NCBI RefSeq assembly: GCF_000142905.1
Contig: NW_013657671.1
Location: 460,657-513,230 of the forward strand
Source: Thecamonas trahens ATCC 50062
Lineage: Eukaryota; Apusozoa; Apusomonadida; Apusomonadidae
Direction of reading: 5' to 3'
Length of the DNA stretch: 52,574 bases
Shown: piece after piece, positions 1 through 8,892 of the stretch
How positions within the stretch are numbered: the first letter of the stretch is position 1
Layout of the letters: each line of letters opens with the position of its first letter
Translations under genes and position numbers: made by a program
Notes under the pieces: model-generated
The model's database searches: none
Seen by the model: the letters and a program-made list of their open reading frames with translations, nothing else
What the model was told of the DNA's origin: nothing

Positions 1-9
1 GTTCCCCAT

Positions 10-135
10 GTACGAATCACTCGTTCCGCCCCCTCCCCTCCCCCCAACCGCCACCCCCACACCCACACCCACACCCACACCCACACACACCCACATCCAC
101 ACCCCACCGCACTCAATGGCCCAACGGAAGCGCAG
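10..135 (+). other. Possible 5' intron of the C2orf81-like gene
   Basis: Bases 10-15 read GTACGA, close to the GTACGY donor of the other introns here, and the stretch ends in GCGCAG at 130-135. It contains C-rich sequence and a CCCACA tandem repeat (about 55-100), much like the C-rich intron of the kinase gene. Removing it keeps frame with the downstream coding region. The alternative is that this is 5' leader and translation starts at the ATG at 116 (another frame) or at 367. Confidence 0.35.
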
Positions 136-2238
136 TCGCGGGACCAAGCGCAGACCCCCGACGGCAAGCGGGCGGACGACCGGGGGGGCGACCGGGGAGG
201 TGGAGGAGCTGGACATGGTGGTGGCAGAGGTGACGGAGGCGGCGGAGGAGGAGGAGGCGGTGGGGGCGGCGGGCAGGCGGCACACCATGGCGGAGCAGGT
301 GTCGGGACTGGTGGGGCTGGTGGGGCTGGTGAGGGTGTGGTGCCTGCGGCGGCGACTGCGGCGGCGATGGGAGCGTACAACGCGTCGTTTCTCGCTTACG
401 CAGCCTCGCGCATGGCCGCCTCGCCGCTCCCGGGTGTCCGTATGGCCTCGCCGCCGCTGCTCCCGGGTGAGCTCCCGCACGCGGTGACATTTATGCTCGG
501 CGGCGGGAGTGCGGCTCTTGCTGCGGGGCGCACTGGTGGTGGTGGTGGCGGGGCAGCGGCGGCGGCGGCGGTGGCAGAGGCTGCCGCCGCCAACGCAGAG
601 GCCAACGCCGTCCTCGCGCAGGTCCTGCTCGGCTCGGACGGCACGCCGCTAGTCTTTCCGGGTAATCTGCACGCGCGCGAGTGGGCCGAACTTGACGAAG
701 CCGAGACTGGCGAGATTGTGGCCGGCGAGGTCGTCGACACCATTGTGACGCGTGCACTGGACACGGTTTACAACTCGATCATCTCGGCTCAGATCATTCC
801 CTTTGCCACACGGTCCATTGCCGAGCAGGCGGCGCGAGTCGTCAACCTCATTGACGTCCGCCGCGACGAGGGCGAACCGCAGCTTAGCGATCTCAACGCC
901 CTCCCGCCCGGCCCGCTGCAGAACCCACGCCATCCCCTTGCGCTCTGGATGCCCGACGACGAACCGCCGCCGCCGCCCATCGACGCCTGGGCCTGTGGCG
1001 CCCTGCCGGTTGTCTCGTGGGACACGCTTCTTGAGACCTCAGTCGCCACCCGCAAGGTCACCGCCGCCAAAAAGGCCGTCCTCACAGCCCTCGCCTCGGG
1101 CGCCGGCCCGGAGACCCCGTCGCTCGGCGGTGGCGGGAGCAGTGGCGCACTCGCCACCCCGTCGGCGCCGCTCACCGCCAGCAAAGCACCTCCGAGCGCG
1201 CTGCGCTACGTCGAGGGCCCGACGTCGCCGCGCTCGGCTGAGCGCGCCCGCAAGGCCCGCGCCGTGGCGGGCGCACGGCAGGAGGAACTTGCCGCCCAGG
1301 CCGCCCGCCAGGCCGCCGCCGCTGAGCGCGCCGCCGCATCGGGCACCGACTCGGCCACCCGCGTCTCGCGTCGGACGGCGCTTGGCTCGGCCCCGCCGCC
1401 GCGGCATGTCCCCCCGCCGCTCGACCCGGCTGCCCGCGCCCGCAAGGAGGCCGAGGCCCGCCAAGCCGAGCGCGACGCCGAGCTCACCAACCGCCGCGCC
1501 GCCGAAGACGCTGAGCGCCTCGCCCGCGCCCGCAAGGTCGAAACCCTCCGCCACGCCCGCCGAGAGTTTACCTTTGACCACCGCGGTGAGATTGTGCCGC
1601 TCAACAGGCCCAAAGCCAAGGCTCTTCCGCCGGCCACCATCCAGCCGCTCTTTGCCGTCGCCGCCGCGCCGCTGCCGGTCCTCGACGACGGCGCCGCCCG
1701 CCGCACTCCGCGCGCGGCAGCGGGCTCGGCCAAGCGGCCCAAGCGGAGAAAGAAGGAGAGCGAGCCACCGCCACCCAACCCGCTCTTTGCCGTCGAGGAC
1801 GCCATGGCCACAGCCTCGTTTGAAGAGTCGGTCAAGACCGCGCCCGTCGCTACAGACGCCATCAAGCTCGCGCCGGGCGTCGTCCTCAAGACCGGCGAGC
1901 GGACCCGCGCCGGGCCACGGAGACGAACCGAGAAGAAGAACCAGTACTCGCGCGAAGAGTACGCAAAGCTGGTGGCCCGCGGCCCCGGCGCCGCCCGCCG
2001 CGGCACGCTCCCGGCTGCTGAGCGCACCGGGCCGGGCGCGAGAGCGCAGCAGGCTCCTCCCAGCCTAGCCTCCCGCCGCGAAAGGATGGCCAAGCAGCCG
2101 TCCGGCCTCCGCGCCCGTAGACGATCATCGATTTCGCTCTCGCGCCGCGGAGCCGCAGGAGCCGGCGGGCACAAGCCGGCCCCACACGCTCCACCTGCTA
2201 CAGCCAAGCGGGTCACTCTCCCGCCACTGAACACGTAG
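136..2238 (+). CDS. C2orf81-like protein, 5' end uncertain
   Basis: The reading frame is open from the window edge to a TAG at 2236-2238, and the first in-frame ATG is only at 367. The codons before that (about 136-366) already read as a Gly-rich, Asp/Arg-containing protein. I suspect an exon ends at base 9 (a GTACGA donor follows) and the next starts at 136 after GCGCAG; the presumed intron is C-rich like that of the kinase gene. The conserved block, encoded around 655-1030, contains REWAELDEAETGE, IIPFATRSIAEQ, a DEGE motif, and WMPDDEPPPPP followed by IDAWACGALPVV. This order matches my memory of vertebrate C2orf81 (EW..L...E.GE, IPF, DEGE, DSWAQG.VPV), a poorly characterised family. The rest is Ala/Arg-rich with probable coiled-coil (A/R/E/K-rich stretches around 1230-1560) and a basic, disordered tail. 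No catalytic motif is visible and its biochemical role is unknown. Family assignment is from memory, moderate confidence. Confidence 0.6.
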   Translation, partial: SRDQAQTPDGKRADDRGGDRGGGGAGHGGGRGDGGGGGGGGGGGGGQAAHHGGAGVGTGGAGGAGEGVVPAAATAAAMGAYNASFLAYAASRMAASPLPGVRMASPPLLPGELPHAVTFMLGGGSAALAAGRTGGGGGGAAAAAAVAEAAAANAEANAVLAQVLLGSDGTPLVFPGNLHAREWAELDEAETGEIVAGEVVDTIVTRALDTVYNSIISAQIIPFATRSIAEQAARVVNLIDVRRDEGEPQLSDLNALPPGPLQNPRHPLALWMPDDEPPPPPIDAWACGALPVVSWDTLLETSVATRKVTAAKKAVLTALASGAGPETPSLGGGGSSGALATPSAPLTASKAPPSALRYVEGPTSPRSAERARKARAVAGARQEELAAQAARQAAAAERAAASGTDSATRVSRRTALGSAPPPRHVPPPLDPAARARKEAEARQAERDAELTNRRAAEDAERLARARKVETLRHARREFTFDHRGEIVPLNRPKAKALPPATIQPLFAVAAAPLPVLDDGAARRTPRAAAGSAKRPKRRKKESEPPPPNPLFAVEDAMATASFEESVKTAPVATDAIKLAPGVVLKTGERTRAGPRRRTEKKNQYSREEYAKLVARGPGAARRGTLPAAERTGPGARAQQAPPSLASRRERMAKQPSGLRARRRSSISLSRRGAAGAGGHKPAPHAPPATAKRVTLPPLNT

Positions 2239-2295
2239 ACGGCAGCTGCGGTTGCCCCCCAGCTGTCGGGCTTCGAGTTTACGCAAAGTAGAACC

Positions 2296-5200
2296 TCACG
2301 GCAGGTCGCCGACGTGGACGGTGCATGTAAAGTGGCCGCCGAGCGCCTTGGACGCCTTTTTGGCCGCCAACTTGGCCTGGCTGCCCCAGTTGTCGAGCTT
2401 TGAGTTGTTGCGCAGGTCGATGGTGTCGAGCGACTCGGTGGTCTCGACGAGCTCGAGCAGCGTCGACTTGTGCTCCTTGGTGCCCTTGAACTTGTTGCCG
2501 GTGAGCCAGAGCTTTTGCAGGCGCGTGTTCGTCTTGAGGGCGTCAAAGAGGGCAATGGCGCCGACGTCGGCGATCTTGCACTCGTCAAGGCGAAGGATCT
2601 CGAGAAAGACGCGGTTCTGGGCCAGAGCGTGAGAGAGAGCCTCGGCACCGGCGTCGCCAAACGAGGCACCCGAGAGATTGAGCTTCTTGAGCGAGATGTT
2701 CCGCTCAAGGTGGCTGGCGAGTTCGTCAGCAATCTCCTTGCCGGCCTTGTTGTCGGCGAGGTTGAGCGAGAAGAGCGTCGAGTTGGAGCCGACGGCGGCG
2801 AGGATGGCCGAGACTCCGTCAGAGCCGAGCTTGTTGTTGGCGAGGTTGAGCGCCGTGAGGTTGCCGAGCGACGACGAGCCGAGCGCGCCCGCAAACTCGG
2901 TTGCCCACGACGCGTCGAGCTTGTTCCCGGCGAGGCCGAGGTGGCAGAGCGAGTTGCGCTGCGAGACGCCCTCGAGCAAGGGCGCGAGTGCCTTTTTGCC
3001 GAGCTTAGCCTCGTTGAGCGAGAGCTTGACCAGTCCGGTCGCCACCCTCTCGGCCAGCGCCGTCGCCACCTTGGCCGGCACGTCGCACTCGTCAAGGAGC
3101 CACGAGCGGACCGTCGATCGCTCGGTTGCGAGCTTGAGCAGGACCTTGGCCGCCGACGACCCGATGATGTTGCCCGAGAGGTTGACCTCAGACACACCGC
3201 GCCCGCGTTCGAGCGCCTCCAGCACCTCGGTCGTCCCGCGGTCAGACATGTCGTTGTACGAGAGGTCGAGCGTATCCATGGCTGTGTTGGCAAAGACGCG
3301 CCGCGCTGCAGCCTCGGCGCCGGCGTCCGAGAGCCCCACATGGTGCGCCCGCCACTCCTTGGTCACGTGTCCCGACCGGTCGTTGATTGACTTGACAAGA
3401 TCCTCCATGCCCGCCGCACCCATCGGGTTGTACGAGACGTCGAGGACCGAGAGCGGCGTGAGCGGCCGCATCGCCGACGCCACCTTGCCCCACTCACCGC
3501 CGGAAATGCCGTTGTTCGCCAACGAGAGCTCCTCGATGTTGAGCAGATGGGCCAGGTCACGCCCGCCAAACTCGGAGAAGAAACGCGCGACCGCATCGAG
3601 GTTTCGGCTCTCGCCGCCGAGCGAAGCCGACGAGAGATCAATCTTGGAGACCCGCAGCGACTCGGCAAAGTACACTCGCGGGAACGGCGGGGTGTACGAG
3701 AGAGCCTCGACAAGCGCGCGCCCGACATGCTCGAGGTACGCCGCCACCTCGGACGATCCCGTGAGGTCGAACGCCGTCAGTGGCGCCGCCGCGTCCTCGG
3801 CTGCGTTGATGCACTCCTCCAGCGGCGGATACGGCTCGAGCCCGGCCCGCTCCAGCCGCTTGTGCAAGAAGGCCCGGAACGCCTCGAGCCGCGTCAGGAA
3901 CGGCGCGTCCGGCATCCGCCGGTACCCGCCGCCAAATGCCGGGAGGCTCGATGACGGCGGCTCGTACACCAGCCACGCCCGCGGCAGCGGCTCGTCCACG
4001 GCAGGCAGCGCCGAGGTGAGCGCATACGCCGGGCCCGGGTTCTCCGTCAGCATGTTGAGCGCCATCCAGGTCGCAATCTCAGACACAACTTCGTCGCGGA
4101 GGCTCGGCGTCTCCACAAGATGCAGCGTGACGCTGATGCTAGAGGCTGACGGCCCGCCCGATTCAGCGTCGCTCGCGTCGGCGATCTGGCGCCGGAGGGT
4201 GAGCGTCAGCTGCCCATCCGCGCCGGTCGTCATGCCAGTGATCGAGCCATATGGCAGGAACTGGGCGTACCGCGGAGGCGGCAGCGCGTCGTTCATCACA
4301 ATCATGATGCCGTCATGCGTAAGCGCCATCTTGCCGGTCACCAGCGGATCGACTTGGGTCGTCACCGAGATAGGCCGCGACATGCCGTAGCGCGGAAGCG
4401 AGTAGCAGACGGAAAGGAACATGCGCATGAGCTTCGACTTGGACAGCTCGTCAACCGCGCTCGCCACGTTGACTACCCGCGTCACAAGATAGCCTACCGG
4501 GAGCTTGGCCGCAATGAGTGCCGGCGGGAGAACCGTCCGCAGCAGCGACTTGACAAACGACTGGACCTTTGGCCGGCTCTTAATCGAGCCGCACCCGACA
4601 ACAACCCGGATGCCTGCCAGCCGGAATGCGACGCCATGCGACGGGAGCGCCCACAGTCCCGCCGACACATTCTCCACCGCGGCAAGGTACGCCAGTGAGA
4701 GCGTCGACTCGGACGTCGCAAGCAGGTAGTCCGAGAGCGGCTTCTCATGCGCCATCCGCACCACAAGCACGTCGTCGCCGCCGAGCGTCAGCGACGAGAC
4801 CAGCGTCGCGTCATCGAGCGGCTTGGCGTCGACCGGCGACTTGCCGAGCGTAATCCGGAACGCTTCGGGGTACGGAATGTCCAGCTGCGCCGCGAGCGAG
4901 ACCAGCAGCGAGCCGACCGTGGCGGTCGCCGGATCGTAGTCGACCGAGTACGACGATTTGCACTGCGGCTTCATAATCATCGCCGTCGCCCCGGTCCCTG
5001 CCGGTGGCGCAGCCTCCAGGATGCTTGCCCGCTGCGTAAACGAGGTCTTGAGTGCGGCCACAGCTTTGGCCAGCTTAGGATCCAGATGGGCCGCGCCTGA
5101 CTCGTCATCCATGCCAGTCATGGAAGTGATCGTGACTGGGGCCGACGCTGACGCCGACGCCGACGCCGACGCAGACGCAGACGCAGACGCCGAGCTGGTG

Positions 5201-6249
5201 GCGGTCGCGGTCGCGGATGCCGGCTTGGCTGTCGCCTTGGTGGAGGAGGTCGTGGTCTTGGCCCTGGGCTCGGCCTCGGCCTTGGGCTCGGCCTCGGCCT
5301 TGGGCTCGGCCTCGGCCTTGGGCTCGGCCTTTGCCTTGGGCTCGGCCTTTGCCTTGACTGTATCGGCCTCGACAGTGTCGGCTGACCCATCCGGTCCGCC
5401 GTTGTCAGCATCGTTACCGGCATCGGTGCCAGCATCGGTACCAGCATCGGTTCCTTCGCCAGCGGCAGCCTTTGCGCTCGCCTTCTTGGTAACCTTCTTC
5501 TTCTTGATCACTTTCTTGGTCCCCTTCTTCTTGATCACCTTTTTCTTGATCATCTTCTTCTTGACCACCTTCTTCTTGACCACCTTCTTCTTGCCGGCAT
5601 CGCTACCGGCTCCACCCTCGCCCTCGCCACCAGCACTGGCAGCCGACGCCGAAGCGGCGCCGGTGTCACCGGCGGCGGCGGTAGACTTCTTCCGAGCAGC
5701 CTTGAGCAGGGCGGTTGCGGTCTTGCCGTCGTTGTTCTTCAGCGACTTGTCAGCGCCGGCCTTGAGCAGGGCAGCAGCAATGGAAGAGGCCTCTGCTGCG
5801 CATGCGAGGTGAAACGCGGTGTTACCGTCGTTGTTGACTTGGTCGATGTCCAGGCCGAGCTTGAGGACAGCGGTGACCATCTTGGACTTGCCCGACTCGA
5901 CAGCCGCATGCAGAGCTGTGTTGCCAGTCCCCTCCTCCACAGCCTCTGTCACGCTCTTCTTACCACTTGCCTTGACAAGCTCGATGAGGTCTGTAGCCCT
6001 CCAGCCGCACCCGCAATGTGAGTTGACGGCCTTCTTCGACACCCGGCCGTGATCGCCCTTTTGATCGGTGGCTGTTCGATCACACACCCGATTGGCCAAC
6101 GCCATGGCTCGGCGGCGAGCTCGCCGCTGCCGCCCGCTCTGGCAGAGGTGGAAGAGATGACTGGTGGATAGGAAGGTGTGGGGGGGCGTACTCTTGAGGT
6201 TGCCGCTGCGGGCCACCGCAATGGCGTCGGTGGGGGCAGCGTCTGACAT
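2296..6249 (-). CDS. Ankyrin-FERM-like-leucine-rich-repeat protein
   Basis: Model: complement of 2296-5990 joined to 6192-6249, 1250 aa. Exon 1 encodes MSDAAPTDAIAVARSGNLK; the intron 5991-6191 starts GTACGC and ends CTACAG. It is 201 nt long and has no in-frame stop, so it can be misread as coding. Ankyrin repeats fill residues about 20-115 (GNTALHAAVESG, GNTAFHLACAAE). A low-complexity linker follows: KKKVV-type lysine repeats (about 150-195), K-A-E-P repeats, then Ser-Ala repeats. Residues about 350-690 resemble a FERM domain: a ubiquitin-like F1, an F2 end CYSLPRYGMS recalling talin LPTYGVS, and a PH-like F3 (FLPYGSITGM). From about 785 there are many ribonuclease-inhibitor-type LRRs (LDLSYNDMSDRG, LNLANNKLGSDG). 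It is probably a cortical scaffold binding membrane or actin; this is inference. An upstream ATG at 6345 gives a less convincing N-terminus. Confidence 0.75.
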   Translation of the reverse strand: MSDAAPTDAIAVARSGNLKSTPPHTFLSTSHLFHLCQSGRQRRARRRAMALANRVCDRTATDQKGDHGRVSKKAVNSHCGCGWRATDLIELVKASGKKSVTEAVEEGTGNTALHAAVESGKSKMVTAVLKLGLDIDQVNNDGNTAFHLACAAEASSIAAALLKAGADKSLKNNDGKTATALLKAARKKSTAAAGDTGAASASAASAGGEGEGGAGSDAGKKKVVKKKVVKKKMIKKKVIKKKGTKKVIKKKKVTKKASAKAAAGEGTDAGTDAGTDAGNDADNGGPDGSADTVEADTVKAKAEPKAKAEPKAEAEPKAEAEPKAEAEPRAKTTTSSTKATAKPASATATATSSASASASASASASASASAPVTITSMTGMDDESGAAHLDPKLAKAVAALKTSFTQRASILEAAPPAGTGATAMIMKPQCKSSYSVDYDPATATVGSLLVSLAAQLDIPYPEAFRITLGKSPVDAKPLDDATLVSSLTLGGDDVLVVRMAHEKPLSDYLLATSESTLSLAYLAAVENVSAGLWALPSHGVAFRLAGIRVVVGCGSIKSRPKVQSFVKSLLRTVLPPALIAAKLPVGYLVTRVVNVASAVDELSKSKLMRMFLSVCYSLPRYGMSRPISVTTQVDPLVTGKMALTHDGIMIVMNDALPPPRYAQFLPYGSITGMTTGADGQLTLTLRRQIADASDAESGGPSASSISVTLHLVETPSLRDEVVSEIATWMALNMLTENPGPAYALTSALPAVDEPLPRAWLVYEPPSSSLPAFGGGYRRMPDAPFLTRLEAFRAFLHKRLERAGLEPYPPLEECINAAEDAAAPLTAFDLTGSSEVAAYLEHVGRALVEALSYTPPFPRVYFAESLRVSKIDLSSASLGGESRNLDAVARFFSEFGGRDLAHLLNIEELSLANNGISGGEWGKVASAMRPLTPLSVLDVSYNPMGAAGMEDLVKSINDRSGHVTKEWRAHHVGLSDAGAEAAARRVFANTAMDTLDLSYNDMSDRGTTEVLEALERGRGVSEVNLSGNIIGSSAAKVLLKLATERSTVRSWLLDECDVPAKVATALAERVATGLVKLSLNEAKLGKKALAPLLEGVSQRNSLCHLGLAGNKLDASWATEFAGALGSSSLGNLTALNLANNKLGSDGVSAILAAVGSNSTLFSLNLADNKAGKEIADELASHLERNISLKKLNLSGASFGDAGAEALSHALAQNRVFLEILRLDECKIADVGAIALFDALKTNTRLQKLWLTGNKFKGTKEHKSTLLELVETTESLDTIDLRNNSKLDNWGSQAKLAAKKASKALGGHFTCTVHVGDLP
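5991..6191 (-). other. Intron of the ankyrin-FERM-LRR gene
   Basis: The donor GTACGC follows the codons for NLK plus one base, and the acceptor is CTACAG. Removing the intron joins A to AC to make Asn, so the helix reads SGNLK-N-LIELVK. The retained version would insert 67 residues full of His, Arg, Cys and Trp that break the ankyrin region. The intron lies 58 nt into the coding sequence. Confidence 0.75.
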
Positions 6250-6431
6250 GTGGGAGAGAAAAGTGCCTTTGCCAATGTCGGGGTTGGCGACGTTGGAGAA
6301 CCGCCAGCGGCAAGCGGCGAATCGGCGGGTGTGCTGCGGCGCCATAGTGGGGATGGGGATAGGGTTGGGGAAAGGAGCGGCGGAGAGAGCAACGATCTCT
6401 GCTGTTTACCGAACAAAAGATATGTGTGTGC

Positions 6432-6452
6432 GGGGGGGGAGGGGGGGGGGGG
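6432..6452 (-). promoter_or_regulatory. Sense-strand C tract upstream of ankyrin-FERM-LRR gene
   Basis: G8-A-G12 on +, so C on the gene's sense strand, 183 nt upstream of the ATG and between the severin stop and this gene. Part of the recurring element described in the findings. Confidence 0.5.
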
Positions 6453-6509
6453 CGAGATCTGGCGCAAACCAGACCAAGCCGATGGGATCTGCGCTGCGTG
6501 GGACAGCGT

Positions 6510-8075
6510 CTACTCGAAGCACTTGTTGAAGGCCTGGGTCTCGCCGCCCTGGACAAGGCGGGTGATGGGCAGGTAGGAGGGGCGGTTCTGGTTGGTGAGG
6601 TACTCCATGGCGTGCGGCATGGCATTGTAGCGCTCGCCGTAGGACGCGCCCTCGCCGATCCAGATGAAGACCTCGATGCCGGTGTCGAGGATAAAGACGT
6701 CGTCAGACTCGAGCATGTCGGTGCTGAGCGGGGCGTCGGCGACCTTGTCAAAGGTGAGCTCGCCCGAGTCGTCGGTGAGCTTCCAGAGCGACGGCTCCGG
6801 GGCCGGGTCGGACGGGGCGTGGTCCTCAGTTGAGATCTCGGCCTCGCCGCCAAGCAGCTCCCAGAACTCGGGCGAGAGCGGCTCGCCCATCTCGGGCTGG
6901 CCGTCGCGGTCGGAGCGGATGGCTGCGACAACTTCAGCGGCCTTGTGCTTCTCAAAGGCCGAGGCCATCTCGCCCTCAAACTGGTAGAGAGTGAGGCCAG
7001 CGTCGAGGACAAAGACGTCGTGCTGGTTGAGGGAGGCGGCCTCGAGCGCAACCTGTGAGACACGGGTGTTCTTGCCGACCTTCTTGACATGCAGCAGGCG
7101 CGGGGTGTACGACTCGGGCTCGACGTGGCGGAAGCCCGAGTCGATACCGCCGGCGAGGACCTGGATGGCCGGGTTGAAGGCGGCGAGGAACGACGACGAC
7201 TCGTGGTCCTGAACCTCACGGTGCTGCACCGCCGCGTCGTCGAGCAAGTTGTCAAGCTCGACGGTCTTGTACGCCGCAGTCCCCATCTCGTCGACCGAGG
7301 TCTCGGCGCCGAGCCAAAAGTGGATGTCCCACTTGAGCGTCCCGTCCTCGTTCTCGGTGGTGAGGAGGATGATGTACGAGTCGCCGCCGTAGAACTTGCC
7401 GTGGTCAGCCGCGTCGATCTTCTTCACCTCAAACTTCTCGATCCGCCAGATCTCGATACCCGGCGCGGCACCAGCGCCCTCCCACGCCGGCTCGGTCTCA
7501 GCCGCCGCCTTGCGCGCCGCGCGGTCCTCCGCCGACCCGATGTTGGCCACGTTCGAGTCTTCGAGGTCAGCTTGGCCGACCGGCTGCCTCCGCCCAACGT
7601 CGATGATCAATGTGAGTATGTTAGAGAGAGAGCTTGCAACCCGCGACACACTCGCTGACCTGACCACCAAGAAGCGGGAGACGAGCCACGCCACTGGGTA
7701 TATGCCCCTGTTTCTTGCAGAGAGGGCGAGAGGACATCATCCACGGCTCAGGTAGAGCAGAGCGAGCAAGATGTGGCTGCTTGGTCGCCTTGCTGAGCCT
7801 GTCGTGTCACATGTACGTTCTTTGACTTCGCAAGAATTTCTTCGGTTGCCACCGCAACCACCGCAGCAAACGCGACCGGCCAAAGGGGCAGCAGAGCAAG
7901 GGGAAGACGGGGAGGAGGAGGGGGAAGAGAGAGAGAGAAGGTGGGAGAGAGAGAGAGAGGTGGTGGATTCATGGTAGCGTGTACGTACTCCGGCTGCACG
8001 GTGGTGAATCTTCTGCTGGATGGTCTTGGAGGCTTCGGAGAGCTTGGCCGAGAGCTTGTTGAAGAACGACGACAT
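6510..8075 (-). CDS. Severin/fragmin-like actin-severing protein
   Basis: Model: complement of 6510-7583 joined to 7989-8075, 386 aa, close to Dictyostelium severin (about 362). Exon 1 encodes MSSFFNKLSAKLSEASKTI and stops at a GTACGT donor. Exon 2 starts after GGCAG at 7584-7588; CTAAC, a good branch sequence, lies about 45 nt before it. Three gelsolin repeats are visible: G1 (about 70-165: IEIWRIEKFEV, HGKFYGGDSYIILLT, DIHFWLGAETSVDEMGTAAY), G2 (about 190-285: PRLLHVKKVGKNTRVSQV, VFVLDAGLTLYQF) and G3 (about 300-380: DDVFILDTGIEVFIWIGEGAS). Known family role: Ca2+-dependent severing and barbed-end capping of actin filaments in the cytosol. The first repeats follow severin almost motif for motif. 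The exon 2 acceptor is the least certain part; a second small intron inside the 405-nt gap cannot be excluded. Confidence 0.88.
7584..7988 (-). other. Intron of the severin gene
   Basis: The donor is GTACGT after the GGA codon (phase 0) and the acceptor is GGCAG. The sense strand is rich in CT dinucleotides, with a CTAAC branch-like sequence near 7622-7626. It interrupts the coding sequence 87 nt after the ATG. Confidence 0.6.
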
Positions 8076-8128
8076 TTTGTTCGGTGGTGACAGAGTCAGG
8101 TGATGGACGTTATGTTTGTGGTCGGAGC

Positions 8129-8155
8129 GGGGGGGGGGGGGGGGAGGGGGGGGGG
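8129..8155 (-). promoter_or_regulatory. Sense-strand C tract upstream of severin
   Basis: G16-A-G10 on +, read as C on the severin sense strand, 54 nt upstream of its ATG. Confidence 0.5.
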
Positions 8156-8782
8156 TATGAACCCATCCGATCCCCCCACACACACATACACACAAAGACA
8201 CACGCAGCCTGCTCGCTGTTTCTCGAGAAGGCGGAGAACGAGATGTAATGTTTTTAGAGTGGCTATGTTTGATGGTTGAGACTGCCGCAAGTATCCGTTA
8301 TCGCTTTGGAGCTGGCTGCATCCATTTCTCGCGACTGTGGTCGAGGACAATCGCAGCAGGTGTCTTGCTCTTGTTTCTGATCTCAGCAGAAGTTCGGCAC
8401 CGACGAGAACAACATCGTCTCATATATCAACAGCTCTTTCGCTCTCATACATCTCGATCACGCTCAACTTACTTCCTTTTCGCAACTTAGAGGGGGGAAG
8501 TCACTATCGCCAAGCACCAGTTTACATGATCTCGTTTTTATCATCCGATGCCCACACTTAACCCTTCTCACACCTCATCGCCCCCTCCCCCTCTCCCTCC
8601 CATCCCGCTCATCCTCCCACCAGACCACCACATGTCCCCCCCTCTTTCCTACCCCTCTATAATGCTCTCTATCCCAGATCGCATCGAAATCACATCATAC
8701 CACTCGCCATCGCTTCCTTGTCAATCAAAGAGATTCTGACCAGAACCATTGCAACGCAACCTCCCACTCCGACCCCTCCCCG

Positions 8783-8795
8783 CCCCCCCCCCCCC
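8783..8795 (+). promoter_or_regulatory. C13 run upstream of the kinase gene
   Basis: A run of 13 C inside a C-rich leader, 97 nt upstream of the kinase ATG. Confidence 0.5.
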
Positions 8796-8892
8796 ACTCC
8801 GCCCCCTGCACCCGCTCCCCTCCTCCCTCAGCCACTCCTCTCTTCCCCCCACACCCCCACACGGCCCCTCCCGGCACTTCCCGGCACCGGCC

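Larger units (their letters stand above)
8076..8892 (+). other. Divergent intergenic region severin / kinase
   Basis: 817 bases between divergent starts. Apart from the two oppositely oriented C tracts at its ends, the middle (about 8230-8740) is mixed, less GC-rich sequence with CT-rich stretches and no recognisable gene. Confidence 0.55.

Noticed and set aside
1206-3341. 711-codon open frame on the minus strand across the C2orf81-like and LRR genes
   Set aside because: It is antisense to one gene and out of frame with another, Arg/Ser-rich and without domains: a typical shadow of GC-rich coding DNA.
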